Numbered from the stretch's first letter, positions 11,546 through 24,834 are shown. The stretch: 64,000 nucleotides of DNA from Gigaspora rosea (GCA_003550325.1 QKWP01000140.1:223201-287200), one strand, 5' to 3'. The notes: generated by a model not told the origin, from the letters alone. Made by a program: numbers and translations.

Positions 11546-12530
11546 NNNNNNNNNNNNNNNNNNNNNNNNNNNNNNNNNNNNNNNNNNNNNNNNNNNNNNN
11601 NNNNNNNNNNNNNNNNNNNNNNNNNNNNNNNNNNNNNNNNNNNNNNNNNNNNNNNNNNNNNNNNNNNNNNNNNNNNNNNNNNNNNNNNNNNNNNNNNNNN
11701 NNNNNNNNNNNNNNNNNNNNNNNNNNNNNNNNNNNNNNNNNNNNNNNNNNNNNNNNNNNNNNNNNNNNNNNNNNNNNNNNNNNNNNNNNNNNNNNNNNNN
11801 NNNNNNNNNNNNNNNNNNNNNNNNNNNNNNNNNNNNNNNNNNNNNNNNNNNNNNNNNNNNNNNNNNNNNNNNNNNNNNNNNNNNNNNNNNNNNNNNNNNN
11901 NNNNNNNNNNNNNNNNNNNNNNNNNNNNNNNNNNNNNNNNNNNNNNNNNNNNNNNNNNNNNNNNNNNNNNNNNNNNNNNNNNNNNNNNNNNNNNNNNNNN
12001 NNNNNNNNNNNNNNNNNNNNNNNNNNNNNNNNNNNNNNNNNNNNNNNNNNNNNNNNNNNNNNNNNNNNNNNNNNNNNNNNNNNNNNNNNNNNNNNNNNNN
12101 NNNNNNNNNNNNNNNNNNNNNNNNNNNNNNNNNNNNNNNNNNNNNNNNNNNNNNNNNNNNNNNNNNNNNNNNNNNNNNNNNNNNNNNNNNNNNNNNNNNN
12201 NNNNNNNNNNNNNNNNNNNNNNNNNNNNNNNNNNNNNNNNNNNNNNNNNNNNNNNNNNNNNNNNNNNNNNNNNNNNNNNNNNNNNNNNNNNNNNNNNNNN
12301 NNNNNNNNNNNNNNNNNNNNNNNNNNNNNNNNNNNNNNNNNNNNNNNNNNNNNNNNNNNNNNNNNNNNNNNNNNNNNNNNNNNNNNNNNNNNNNNNNNNN
12401 NNNNNNNNNNNNNNNNNNNNNNNNNNNNNNNNNNNNNNNNNNNNNNNNNNNNNNNNNNNNNNNNNNNNNNNNNNNNNNNNNNNNNNNNNNNNNNNNNNNN
12501 NNNNNNNNNNNNNNNNNNNNNNNNNNNNNN
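11546..12530. other. Assembly gap (985 N)
   Basis: Unsequenced. It is flanked by a poly-A run on the left and a T-rich stretch on the right, which suggests the assembly stopped in low-complexity repeats. Confidence 0.99.
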
Positions 12531-12989
12531 TTTTTTTTTACTTATTTTTTTAATTTTATTTTATTTTATTTATTCCTTACTTCTTTCGGAACTTTGCAAG
12601 AAAATGACCTAACTTTCTGGGACTTTGCAAGAAGTAGCGAATATAAGCAAATATAAACAAATATAAGCGAATATGAGTGATATAAAGAATATAATAGTTT
12701 ATTTTTTTTGGTTTCATTTTTTTAATTTTTTTTGGTTTCGTTTTTTTTGGATTTATTTTTTTGACATTTTTTTATAATAATATATAATATATGTAATATT
12801 TAAAATATAATATATAATAAAAAAATAAAATTTTATATTAAATAGCGAAAACTTGTGATTATTGTATATTTAATAAATTAAAATATTATATAATAATAAT
12901 AAATAAAAAAAAATTTATAATTAAATTGCAAAAACTTGCGAAAACCTGTAAAATGTTCAAAAAGCATGATTATGTGAATATAATAATTA

Positions 12990-13190
12990 TTAATTGATAT
13001 CATATTCGATATAACCGGATATATATTGATTACTATCACTATCGATAGTAATCAATAGGGTATTAACCGGATAATAATCGATTACTATCACTATCGATAG
13101 TAATTGATAGGGGTGTTGATAATCGATATATATCTTACCGATTAGTAATCGATATATATCTATATATAAAATTTGCCGATGTAAGTACTA
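12990..13190. repeat. Tandem palindromic 'actatcactatcgatagtaat' repeat
   Basis: Two units of about 55 bases, each containing the palindrome-like 'actatcactatcgatagta' and 'aaccggataat', followed by 'atatatctatatataaaatttgcc', which matches the end of the 1045-1305 repeat family. Non-coding. Confidence 0.65.
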
Positions 13191-14140
13191 GCTTCTTCTC
13201 TTGTTCTAGGTTTGTTTCTTTTTTTTTTATATAAACTAACAATTTCTTCTTTTTGTAAGTTTTTGCTTCGTTAGAACGGTTAGAACAGTTAGAACGCGAA
13301 GCAAGTAAAATGAGAATCGTGAACTTGAAAGTTAGAACAGGTGAACTTTGAATAAATATTGGATTTCACTCTCTTATTTTAAATTCAACTACTTTTTTTC
13401 AAAAATATGAACTAACAATTTCTTTTTCTTGTAGGTCTTTGCTTCTATGAAACGGTTGGAATGTGAAATGAACTTGGAAGATTTGGATCTTGATGAGAAC
13501 GGACAAATGATAAGTATTACTTTTTATTTTTTTTTCTAGGTTCAATTTCTTTTTTTTTAAGAATATGAACTAACTATTTCTTCTTTTTGTAGGTCTTTAC
13601 TCTGTTAAAACAGTTGAAACGCTAAACGACCTTGAAGGTTTGGGTTTGGGGCGGGAAACTGAAACTTTGGACAAGTGAAAAGTACCACTTTCAATTTTTT
13701 GTTCTAGGCTCTCATTCTCTCTTTTTTCAGAATATGAGCTAACAATTTCTTCTTCATTCGTAGAATGGACTTGGGATTTGGATCTGGATAGGGAACTGGA
13801 ACCTTGAATAAACGATAAGTACCCATTTATATTTCTTCATTCTAGTTCAATTTTCTTTTTTTTTTTAGAATGTGAACTAATAATTTTTTCTTTTCATAGG
13901 TCTTTGCTCATTGAAATGGTTGGAATGCGAAATGGAATTGATTTGGATCTGGGCGAGAAGCTGGAACTTGAAACAATCGATAAGTACCACTTTCAATTTC
14001 TTGTTCTAGGCCCTTATTTATTTTTTTTTCAGAATATGAACTAAAAATTTCTATTTGCAGGTCTTTGCTCAGTTAAATGGTTAGAACGCGAAATGGACTT
14101 GACAATTTGGATCTGGGTAAGAAACTGAAACTTTGGTTAA
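13190..14140 (+). repeat. Array of six exon/intron-like repeat units
   Basis: Six units spaced 178, 158, 169, 137 and 164 bases apart (anchors at about 13233, 13411, 13569, 13739, 13875 and 14039). Each has a pyrimidine tract, 'gaatatgaactaacaatttct', an acceptor-like 'ttttgtag', then a conserved block ('gtctttgctc.gttaaaacggttggaac', 'ggatctgggcgagaaactgg') and a donor-like 'gataagtacc'. 'ctaac' before the T-rich run resembles a branch point. The layout looks like repeated small exons with short introns, but no frame stays open through the units, so a decayed repetitive gene or a satellite made from a gene piece is equally possible. Confidence 0.6.
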
Positions 14141-14432
14141 TTTTATCTAGGTCTATATTTTAGCTGGGTAGTTTATAAGGTCATAACGTGTCATTATGAT
14201 TCGACGATGTTGTAATTGATAAATTCGGGATTTATGCATTGTATGTTGATATACAAATAATGTATAATTTGAACTTTATTTTATTAATAAAAAAATGAAT
14301 GTACAATATAGTAATTAATCGTGACTATGGTTACTTATATTCAGTGCCCATTTGTGTAATCTTCTGAATTATTTATTAAAACAAGATATATTTACAGTCT
14401 GTTATACAAATTGTACTATTGCACTTTGTAAC

Positions 14433-14798
14433 TAGTGTCCGGAATCGGGTAGCCCAATTGATTTTGAAATTTTTGATGGCTGTGAAAATAGCGTTCCATA
14501 ATTGGTGAGATAAGCCGAAATCAGTATGTGTATTAGTAAGATATAAACTCACTTTCGGCAGACAGACTTTTGTGCCTTACGTGCACCTGTTACCAGTAGT
14601 AGTTCTTTAAAGTCAAGGGGGTTCGGGCCCAAGCCTGGCCCATGGGCCCGAATTCCCCTGATTTTAGAGACCTGCTATTGGTAACAAGGTACAAATGAAG
14701 CCTTCTGCCAAAAGTGGCTTATGCACCAATTGTGGAACACTATTTTAACAACCATTAAAAATTCCAAAATCAATTGGGCTACCCAGTTCTGGACCCTA
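14433..14798. mobile_element. hAT-type MITE with long inverted arms, 366 bases
   Basis: Left TAGTGTCCGGAATCGGGTAG, right CTACCCAGTTCTGGACCCTA; the inverted arms extend about 100 bases and further similarity continues inward. It is flanked by 8-base near-identical duplications, 'tttgtaac' (14425-14432) and 'attgtaac' (14799-14806). The centre is GC-rich ('gggcccaagcctggcccatg'). Non-coding. Confidence 0.85.
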
Positions 14799-14806
14799 AT
14801 TGTAAC

Positions 14807-17565
14807 CTACAACTAATTACTATCACTATAGTATAACGTTGTGAACCTTACACTCTGCCTATGCCTATAAAATCTAGTAAATCCCTGAAAAAATATTGCT
14901 ATATTCGTTTTAAAAAAACTTATTGTCCAAAAAAAACCATTATTGTTAGTAATTACATACCAGTATATAAAAAAAGATTTGATTTACATATATAGTAAAA
15001 AGAATACCTATAGAAAAACAAAAAAAAAAACACAAATAATATACCTTTTATATTAGTAAAAGGTTGTATAAAGCTTTGTTCTCACATATCTGGAAATTAT
15101 AAAAAAGGTTTAATTTTTAGAATTTTTAAGATCGAAATTACTAATGAGCTCAAAATATTTTGTTTCAAATGTGCATTGCTTACTGAGTAAAGTTTTTAGT
15201 TTGTATATTAAAGAAAAAATTTTATGTAAGTAGTTAATTTTATGAGTATTGTTCTATTGATTCTAAGAGTTAAAAGTTTTTTTTTAATATAGTATAGCTT
15301 GCTATAAGGTTAAGATGATATGTAACTGCTTGCTATAATTAATCTCTATATAAAATTTATTTTCTTAATCTGCAATCTACCTTTAACCAATTTGAAAAGT
15401 CATCTAAAGAGGACCCCAGAAACTTTTGATGTTCTCCCTATTAATTTTACCTATTTACTAATAGGAACCTTTTTATTAGCTAGTATCATTTCTAATATAA
15501 AAAATTATAATTTTCAAATTTTATATTATTATTTTTATTTATTATTATTATATATTATATATTATATTTTAAATTATAATTTTCAAATTTTATATTATTT
15601 ACTAGATAATGAACCCATTATTAAATATCAGGTTTTGTTATTTATTATATTTTTTATTTAAACTTGGTTATATATTGTCACATTATTAAAGTTTTTGTAC
15701 TACAAATATATTATATCATATTAATTATATAAAAAGAAAAAAAAATAAGCCTTCGAATATATCATTTTTTCATTACTAATTTCTTTTTGCTCTTGAAATC
15801 TTTGATCAAAATTTCTTTAATGGATTGAAAATAAATATAATTAATATTTAACTGCACTTAAAAATTTACATAGCCAAAGTTTAAATATTGGATAACATAA
15901 TTTTAAAATTCTTTATATTTTTGTAATTAAAAAAACTTTACAATTAAGCCAATTAAAAATAGCCTAAGGATGCAAGCTTATTTTAATATAAGATAGTTTT
16001 TGCTGTGCACCAAGTAATGAAGCATGCTAGTCAAGACAAAATAGTCAAGAAAAAAACCTGGTAAAAATTGTTTTTATTATGCCTAAGTTTTTTTTTAAAT
16101 GTAATAAAATTTAATGTACAATTAAAAAAATTTGTATGTGGTATTGTTTTTTTTGCAAACAATAGTTAATAATGCTTCTGAATATATTTTATAAATAGCC
16201 CTAGAAATTATTAAAATCATTATATTTTGCAAGAAAAAAAGGAGTAGCAAGCTCAAAAGAAATAATTTACTATGTTCATGATGATGTGAATGCATTCTAT
16301 GTAGTAATGAAAATTGTTCAAATTTTTTAATTATGTGAATTTTTTATAGTTGTATTTTTTTTATTAATTATATAATTTTTTTTATTTAAATTTATAAAAC
16401 AGTTTTTTTGAATTATACAAATTTATATTGTTTATTTAAATGAAATTTTTATCACTTTTTTATTTATGCAAATGAACTCTTATAATAATTATAATAATAT
16501 TAATAGGCACATAATTTTTATTACCTGGTTATATATAAATTTATTTTTTTAATTTTCACTGATCGATAAATAAAGTACCTATTACTTTTTTTTTAAATTA
16601 ATATTTTCTTATCATGAAAATTTTGAAAAATTTGGTTTAGTTTCTATAAATAGCTAGAAATTTTAGATTTCCATATAAAAAATTGCAAATTTATATTAAA
16701 ATTTTTTTAATTTAGTCATTTTTAATTGATGCTATGCACATATTATGTTCTGTGCTAATTATTAACAAATGCAAGACTAATAAAGCTTCAAAATTTTATA
16801 TTATAAATTTCAATTTATTGTTTAAAATTGATTGTTTATTCTTGTCATTAAAGATAGGAACTAGATAAGAACATGTTTTTTCATTATTAAAAAACAAGTA
16901 AATGTTTAACAAGTATTAAAAGAGAATTTAAGTAAAAAATAAAGAAAGTGCTAATATCAAAATAATATACTATTTCTTGTGACTTTAAATGTGCATATAA
17001 TTTTTTTCTGCTTTACATTTGTTTAAAAATATTGTATTTCTATATATATTAATAAACAATAGAATTGAAATATATGATAATAAATCAAGATTATCTATGC
17101 TTTCAGGAACAAAACTGTGATTAATTGGTACATTGCAAGAGTCTTTGCTACACATAACATTCCACTGGTTCACACAAGCAAGTAACCATCTTTTTCTAAT
17201 AGATGAATATTAAAAATATTAGTACAACCTATATCAATAGCTAGAAAAAAATATTTAGTAATTAGAAATAATTGTTAGTGCTTGGTGTTACTTTAAATTA
17301 CTTTATCAACAATATCAAATTAAACAAATAAAAATTGTTTAAAAATTGCTATAATGAATACTCAACTAGTAATAAGGCCATTACTAAAGTCCTAGATAAA
17401 GAAATTGACAAACAATTGGAATTAATACAAGTTATAGAACCGGATCGATATTTTACTATATTTGAAAAAACAATTAAATCTAATAATTTTTTTTAAGTTT
17501 TTTTGCTTAATTATAATAATTTGCTTGAAAATTTTCATTGAAGGCATATAAATATATAATATAAC
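14807..17565. other. AT-rich gene-free stretch
   Basis: No supported gene. Short frames at 15392-15661 and 16985-17173 have the residue bias of random AT-rich DNA (I, N, Y, K, F, L). A short direct repeat of 'aattataattttcaaatttt' occurs near 15500-15600. Confidence 0.55.
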
Positions 17566-17569
17566 TTAA

Positions 17570-18150
17570 GTAACATTTGTTAAGCTATATTAAAAAAAAT
17601 TTAAACAAAAGTTTAATAAGTTATATGAAAAATAATTAAACAAAGTTTAATAAGTTATATAAAAAATAATTTAAGCAAAGATTTAGTAAATAATCTAAAA
17701 AAATAATTTAGTTAAAGGTTTAGTAAGTTATATAAAAGAATAATTTGAGCAAAGGCTTAATTAGTAATTTGAGCAAAGGTTTAGTAAGCAATTTTGAGCA
17801 AAGGTTTATTAAGCAAGAATTTAGTAAGATATATAGAAAAATAACTTAAGTAATAGTTTAATAAATAATTTGAGCAAAGGTTCAGTAAATAATTTAAGCA
17901 AAAATTTAGCAGCTATATAAAAAAAGACAATTTAAATAAGGTTTAATACAAAATTTAAACAAAGGTTTAGCAATTAATTTGAGCAAAAGATTAGTAAGTT
18001 ATTTGAGCAAAAGTTCTATAAATAGTTTGAATAAAAGTTTAGTAAGTTATATAAATAATAATTTGAGCAAAGGTTTAATAAGTAATTTGAACAAAGGTTC
18101 AGTATATAATTTTTGAACAAAAGTTTAGTATATAATTTGAGTGAAAGTTT
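17570..18150. repeat. Tandem repeat, 'atttgagcaaaggtttagtaagt' units
   Basis: About 20 imperfect units combine 'aatttgagcaaaggttta' and 'gtaagttatataaaaaata', of varying length (about 20 to 35 bases). Non-coding minisatellite. Confidence 0.75.
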
Positions 18151-19309
18151 TATTATTTACTCTTTTATAATTATTAAATAGTTTGATAAAAAATTTTTAC
18201 TTAATTTGCCAAATAGAAGTCTCTAAACATCCTATTTCTTTTTCTGATTCCAAAATTTTTATCCACAAATAAGATTTTTAAACCTTATTTATTTTCAAAA
18301 AAATACACTATTTTTTTTTAATTCTGAAACCCTTTTATTTATATTTAATTATCTTTATTGGTTCACAACAAATTTTATTAATGCAAATATAATTTTAATT
18401 TTTTTATAATTTTTATACATAATATACTTGTATATGCTATTAGTATTCATGTTGTATATCTAAATTGAATTTTTGTGGCTTCTAAATAAACTATATTGTA
18501 ATAAAATTTTAAACTGATATAGTTGGTTAGAAAATTCAAATTTTACTTAATATGCAAATTTAAAAATAACTTAAAATTAGGCAATTATTACATTATTAAA
18601 ACAGATAAAATTGAGTTTATATTCATATTGTAATTTTTAAAAATAATTGCTCATTATGCATTTGAAAGTTTACTAAACTTCTTAATAATAAATCTTTTAA
18701 TTAATGCTATAAACTCTTTAATTTATTATGTTAAAGGAATATATTTTTATATAATATTAGAACTACTAAAAATTATTGGGTAAAATATATTTAGCTTGCA
18801 AATTCTAAAATATTAACTATTATAATCATGAAGTTAAACTATTATCTTTTTTGTTTAAAAAAGATAAATTAGTAAAATCCTTTATATTGTTAAGTCATAT
18901 TACGTTTTTTTTCATAAATAAAAATATTTAATTAATAAATAAAAACAAGATTATCAAAAATAAATAATTATTAATTTTTATACCAATTGTAATTTTTATT
19001 GAAAATATTAGTCAATTAATAATTGCAGAATAGCTAGAAATCTTTTGAATATAAATATAGTATAAAAGAAGTTTTTTGAGTTATTATTTTGTTAATATAA
19101 ATATAACTTAATAATATAAGTTTTTACTAATTTATCTTTTATAAACAAAAAGTCAATAGTTTAGCTTTGTAATGATAATAATAATTTTTTTTTCAATTAT
19201 TTGAATTTTATTAAATGTATTAAAAATTAATTTAAATTATTTATCAACCAGTAAAAATTAATATTTGTATATTAATTAAGAATTGGCAAAATTGTTAATT
19301 AATGTCACA

Positions 19310-19509
19310 GATCATAATTTAAAATGAAATATATATTTTTTCATTAACCTGCTACCCCTCTAAAACCCACAAATACTTGTTTATTATAACTTTACTTTAA
19401 AATGAACCCTAACTCTAACTCCTAACCCTAAAAAATGCACCCCCAAAAAAATTATTTTTTGAGATTTTATATTATAATTTCATTTTGATCTGGATTTTAT
19501 TATGATCTC
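19310..19509. mobile_element. MITE with 'AGATCATAAT' ends, copy 1
   Basis: Left AGATCATAATTTAAAATGAA, right TCATTTTGATCTGGATTTTA...TATGATCT, inverted. The loop has telomere-like 'aaccctaa' and 'gcacccccaaaa'. The same element is repeated in the duplication (20586-20785), and a diverged inverted copy lies at about 42225-42420. Confidence 0.65.
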
Positions 19510-19997
19510 CCACAATTAATGCAGAATATATTCTAGTTATTAATTCTAGTTATATTAATTATTGCAAATGTAATTATCAAGGTAATTTACTTTTTACATT
19601 TATTTTAAATTATTAATTATTAAAAATGTGGTTATTACTTTGGCAAAGCAATTTTACTTTTTATATTTGTAGCTATTTATATTACTTATTCATAATACTA
19701 ATTATATTTGTAAAGCTTCTTACAAACTTATAACTTTTAAAAAAAAAATTATAAAATTTGAATTAGGTTCTATAGAAAAATTTTATCTTATATAGTTATT
19801 AAAATTAAGCCTACTTGAAATTGATTAAGAAGTTTATTAGCAATAAATTGGTTTTGTTATAACTAGATCAAAAAAATTTTTTTTTTGTACACGTTATTTA
19901 CTTTTTTAATAAATAATTGTATAGTCTAACTGTATAATACTTTTTAGAATCTACAATAAATCAAAAATATATATGGGGCATAGTTAATTAAAATATA

Positions 19998-20169
19998 GGG
20001 GGTGTCAATAGAAACCAGGCAAATTGTTTCTAAATAAATTTTTTTTAAACTTTAGATTAAACTATCTTAGCAGCTACTAAACCAATCTTGATAAAAATTT
20101 TTTTATTTTAATTCTATGTAGTTATAGAATTAAAATAAAAAAATTTTTATCAAGATTGGTTTAATAGTT
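19998..20169. mobile_element. Palindromic MITE, 'GGGGTGTCAATAG' family, cut by N
   Basis: Left arm and centre of the same element as 21274-21518; the right arm is lost at the N at 20170. Confidence 0.75.
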
Positions 20170-20170
20170 N
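20170..20170. other. Single N, assembly join
   Basis: An isolated N at the end of duplicated copy 1. The 130 bases after it do not match the sequence before copy 1, so it is not a simple slipped overlap. Confidence 0.95.
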
Positions 20171-20300
20171 TTATATTTTCTTATATTTTTTATATTAATA
20201 AATTAACATAAAAGTTAACAAAATTTTATGGTTAAAAAAATAAATAATTATAATAAGCTAAAGAAATTTTTTGCTTATAAAAATAAATAATAAATTTTTA

Positions 20301-21445
20301 GCAGAATAGCTAGAAATCTTTTGAATATAAATATAGTATAAAAGAAGTTTTTTGAGTTATTATTTTGTTAATATAAATATAACTTAATAATATAAGTTTT
20401 TACTAATTTATCTTTTATAAACAAAAAGTCAATAGTTTAGCTTTGTAATGATAATAATAATTTTTTTTTCAATTATTTGAATTTTATTAAATGTATTAAA
20501 AATTAATTTAAATTATTTATCAACCAGTAAAAATTAATATTTGTATATTAATTAAGAATTGGCAAAATTGTTAATTAATGTCACAGATCATAATTTAAAA
20601 TGAAATATATATTTTTTCATTAACCTGCTACCCCTCTAAAACCCACAAATACTTGTTTATTATAACTTTACTTTAAAATGAACCCTAACTCTAACTCCTA
20701 ACCCTAAAAAATGCACCCCCAAAAAAATTATTTTTTGAGATTTTATATTATAATTTCATTTTGATCTGGATTTTATTATGATCTCCCACAATTAATGCAG
20801 AATATATTCTAGTTATTAATTCTAGTTATATTAATTATTGCAAATGTAATTATCAAGGTAATTTACTTTTTACATTTATTTTAAATTATTAATTATTAAA
20901 AATGTGGTTATTACTTTGGCAAAGCAATTTTACTTTTTATATTTGTAGCTATTTATATTACTTATTCATAATACTAATTATATTTGTAAAGCTTCTTACA
21001 AACTTATAACTTTTAAAAAAAAAATTATAAAATTTGAATTAGGTTCTATAGAAAAATTTTATCTTATATAGTTATTAAAATTAAGCCTACTTGAAATTGA
21101 TTAAGAAGTTTATTAGCAATAAATTGGTTTTGTTATAACTAGATCAAAAAAATTTTTTTTTTGTACACGTTATTTACTTTTTTAATAAATAATTGTATAG
21201 TCTAACTGTATAATACTTTTTAGAATCTACAATAAATCAAAAATATATATGGGGCATAGTTAATTAAAATATAGGGGGTGTCAATAGAAACCAGGCAAAT
21301 TGTTTCTAAATAAATTTTTTTTAAACTTTAGATTAAACTATCTTAGCAGCTACTAAACCAATCTTGATAAAAATTTTTTTATTTTAATTCTATGTAGTTA
21401 TAGAATTAAAATAAAAAAATTTTTATCAAGATTGGTTTAATAGTT
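20301..21445. repeat. 1,145-base duplicated segment, copy 2
   Basis: Direct copy of 19025-20169. Here the sequence continues past the copy boundary through the rest of the GGGGTGTC-type MITE, so this is the more complete version. Confidence 0.9.
20586..20785. mobile_element. MITE with 'AGATCATAAT' ends, copy 2
   Basis: The copy within the second half of the 1,145-base duplication; apparently identical to 19310-19509. Confidence 0.65.
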
Positions 21446-21518
21446 GTTAAGATATTTTAATCTAAATTTTTAAAAAAAATTACTAAAAATGATTTGCCTA
21501 GTTTTTATTGACACACCA
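21274..21518. mobile_element. Palindromic MITE, 'GGGGTGTCAATAGAAACC' ends, TA target
   Basis: 245 bases, almost a perfect hairpin around 'tctatgtagttatagaatta'. Ends GGGGGTGTCAATAGAAACC and GTTTTTATTGACACACCA are flanked by TA (21272-21273 and 21519-21520). TA duplication with such ends fits the Tc1/mariner group. Related copies: 19998-20169 (cut by the N), 27923-28170 and 38362-39261 (split by another MITE). Confidence 0.8.
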
Positions 21519-21969
21519 TATGGTTTATAGCTTTTTTTTATTTTGAGAAAATTATATTTGAAATTTAGTATAATAACAACAATGACGATCTATTATTAGT
21601 AGAACCTGTTTGATCTATATGAATTAGCCAATCATACAAGCTCTTTTCTATGACTATTAGCAAGGATCAACAAGCTAATTTCTCAAATTTATTTCTATCC
21701 ACATATAGTATTAGAAAAATAGGCATCGACAAAAATTTTATTTTGTAAATCAATGCTTTAAATGCTAAATTCTATAGTCAACTGTATGCTTTAATTAATA
21801 GTATTGTTAACTTATTGTTGAAAAAATACTATAAACCGTGTTTTAATTGACCACTCTTCATATATTAAATATGTTTTTAAATTATATATTATACCTTATA
21901 ATTCTAAAAACAATATAGTTTAAACTATCTTGAAATAAACTACAAAGTAATATATACCATACTAGCAAA

Positions 21970-23242
21970 TAGGTCAAATCAAATCAAATATTAGCATATT
22001 TGAATTTGATCAAATCAAATAAATCAAATTTATTTATAATTTTTAAAAAATTTTAAAATTTTGGACACTTTTCAAAATTTTCAATTTACACAAAATTTTA
22101 CTAAATTAATCAATATTTGTATTAAATAAAAAATGTTCTTCTAATTAAAATAGCTCTAGTTACATAGAACAAAAAAGATAGTTGTCTTAATAAAATTTTG
22201 TATAAATAGCTATTTTATTTATAGTTTTAATAAAAATTTTCAAATATAATAGTGGAGGATCTTCTATAACTCTTATCACTGATCACTTGCACCAACATAT
22301 GCACAAAAATTCTAAAGTAAAGTTGTAATAAAAATAGTGAAAAACTTAGAAAAACATATAAAGCAACAGGCAGCTATTATTTAGAAATATAGTTAATTGA
22401 GTATCTGCTAGTAGCTTCAGAGTTTATTACACACTGAACAAGAAACAGTACTTGTTATTTAGAGGTAAAGTACATAGTCTACCTGCTGACAAGTTCAGAG
22501 TTTATTACTTACCAAAAAGAAGTACTAGGTGGCTCTTTGTTGAATTTGAGCTATATAGAAAGACCTACTCTTCTTTGTACAAGTGGTAACTATCTGGTGT
22601 CATTGGTTTTTGCTTTAAAGAATTTTTAAAAGTGGGCTGTTTGCATACCCCTTCCAAAAAATCGCTAGTGTTTACACTAACCAAATTGGAAAGGCATCTA
22701 CCATATTGAATACAATTATTACGAGTGGTTTATAACATAGAATAACATATAAAGTTCTTAGAGAAAACACTGAGAAAACTCTAAAAGAAGATTTTAGAAT
22801 ATAATAATAAAAGTAGTTGGGTTCTATGACTATTTAATTTGGTTTAACATTAGGGCAGTGATAGATATTATGTAATATCCTAGGGGTGTGGATCAAAAAA
22901 ATTTTTATATAAGACTAATTATACAATTTAATTGGCTAATTGGTCTTATGTGGGGAGAGGGGAGTAGCACTATGATAAAATGATATTACGTAATATATGT
23001 CAATGCCTTTACTGGACCTTGGCCATTTTAGCAGATGGGACTCTATAATATTAACAATTTTTATTTTGTGAAGTCTAGAAGTACTTTAAAGTTCTCTCTA
23101 GCTAACTTTAGACCATAGATAAAAATTTACAGAACAACAGAAAACTGTAGTACAGTCTTAATTTTTTTATTCTTTGAGCTGTATATTGTTTTCATTTTAT
23201 TGTTTTAAATCAAATCAAATCAAATTGAATTGCGAAACTCTA
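21970..23242. mobile_element. hAT-like non-autonomous transposon, 1.27 kb
   Basis: Left end TAGGTCAAATCAAATCAAAT, right end ...AATTGCGAAACTCTA, each with 'caaatcaaatcaaat' subterminal repeats in inverted arrangement. The perfect 8-base duplication 'ctagcaaa' (21962-21969 and 23243-23250) supports hAT. The interior has a diverged tandem pair near 22365-22510 ('cttcagagtttatta'), and a MITE (22853-23009) has inserted. No transposase frame. Confidence 0.8.
22853..23009. mobile_element. MITE of the 7054-7212 family, TA target
   Basis: 157 bases with ends GGGCAGTGATAGATATTATG and TAATATATGTCAATGCCTT, flanked by TA. Same size class and similar ends as 7054-7212. Nested in the hAT-like element at 21970-23242. 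Confidence 0.65.
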
Positions 23243-23461
23243 CTAGCAAATTTAATTGTTAATATTCAAGTTTTACAAGCTAAATATATTTTGACCCAAT
23301 AATCTTTAATAGTTCTAATAGTTGTATTTGATAGATTTTTAATAGCTATAAAAATATAATTTTCTTAAATAATAAAATAAAAGATTTGCTATTAAAAATT
23401 TTGATAAGTTTTAAACTGTATTATAAAATAAAAATAAGTATTCTTGTAACTCAAATATTTT

Positions 23462-23612
23462 TAAAACTTTATAGTAACTTTATTAGTATACAATTACATT
23501 ATCACAAAATAAAAAATTGTATTCTTTATAATAAAAATTGTATTTTAAACTTTATAGTAACTTTATTAGTATACAATTACATTATCACAAAATAAAAAAT
23601 TGTATTCTTTAA
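23462..23612. repeat. Tandem duplication, unit about 83 bases
   Basis: Two nearly identical units contain 'actttatagtaactttatta' and 'acattatcacaaaataaaaa'. The frame across it (23386-23595) is a by-product. Confidence 0.75.
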
Positions 23613-24834
23613 AATCTACTAATATGTTTAAACAAAACAATTTATTTAAATAATGTTTTTATAAATTCAAATTTATTTACAGCTTACTTACAAAATGCAA
23701 GTATAAGCACAAACTTACTTATTATAAACTTAATTTGAAATAACTATAATTATATTAATTGGTTCACAATTTATATAAATACTAAATACAATAATTATCT
23801 AGTGAAATCTAAACTACTATAAGCTTAAACACACCTTTTTTAAAATATTTTAATCTATATTAATTTAACCTAATGAAAATTATTTAAATTTTAATAATTG
23901 CAAACTATGATTGTTCAAACAACCAAAATTATCTAATTAACTTAATATACAAATATTTTAAATAAATGCTTTAAAATAATAATATATAACAAAATTCTAT
24001 ATATTTATTATAATAGTTATTTTAAAAATAAAATACTTATTACTACATCTATTTTCACAGCTATAGTCTATTTGGCCAGAACTAGTAACTATTTATTTTA
24101 TATTATACAATATATTAAAAATATATGTATCATTACAAATTAATCTAAAATTTTAATTTCAAGTATAATATTTTCAAAATTTATTTATCAAAAATAGTTA
24201 AAAAGAACTTTAAAAACTTATTATTTAGAGTATTTGCTAAACTCTTAGATTTTAACAAATCAAGCTCAAAATTCAAACTATTAAAGAATTTTTAATGCTT
24301 TAAATAAATATTATACAATAAAAACTTTACTTTGAACATTAATATAATTATTAAGATATTATTAACAAATATTAATAAAATCTTGACTTTTTAATTTAAT
24401 TTGTATTAAATTTTGTTTTTTAAACTAGTTGCCAAACTCTTTATTATATTTAACTTTTTGTATTATATAGAATGTTTTAAATTAAAATAGCAAATTTTTA
24501 AATTTTTTTAATAAATTTGTAAATAAATATATAGCAATAAACAAACTTGCCTATACTACAAGTTTCAAAAACCAGTAATATAATAAAAAAATAAATCAAA
24601 GTAAAAAGATTTGTTTTAATTTATAGAAAATCAAAGCTATTTATATGTTTATAAAAACTTAACTAATAACCAAAACTTTTTTAAAAAATATCTATTAATT
24701 AGTAAAATGGCTTTTAATATAAATTATTATTTTATGTGTACTAAATAAAGAAAAAACTTAATAAAAGTATTAAAAAACTTAATATTGCAAATATACTTTA
24801 CAGAAACTATCTAATTTTTTTCATTAATTTATTA

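Larger units (their letters stand above)
19025..20169. repeat. 1,145-base duplicated segment, copy 1 (ends at an N)
   Basis: Equal in length to 20301-21445 and apparently identical base for base, in direct orientation. It stops exactly at a single N (20170). It includes a complete GATCATAA-type MITE and the left part of a GGGGTGTC-type MITE. The N at the copy boundary points to an assembly join. Confidence 0.9.

Noticed and set aside
11491-12612. Long open frame across the gap
   Set aside because: It is open only because the Ns contain no stops; the ends are poly-A/poly-T low complexity.
15392-15661. 89-residue plus frame with hydrophobic stretches
   Set aside because: A typical product of AT-rich DNA with an internal direct repeat; no domain, no splice context.
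16985-17173. 62-residue minus frame with two cysteines
   Set aside because: No family resemblance that I could support, and surrounding frames are closed.
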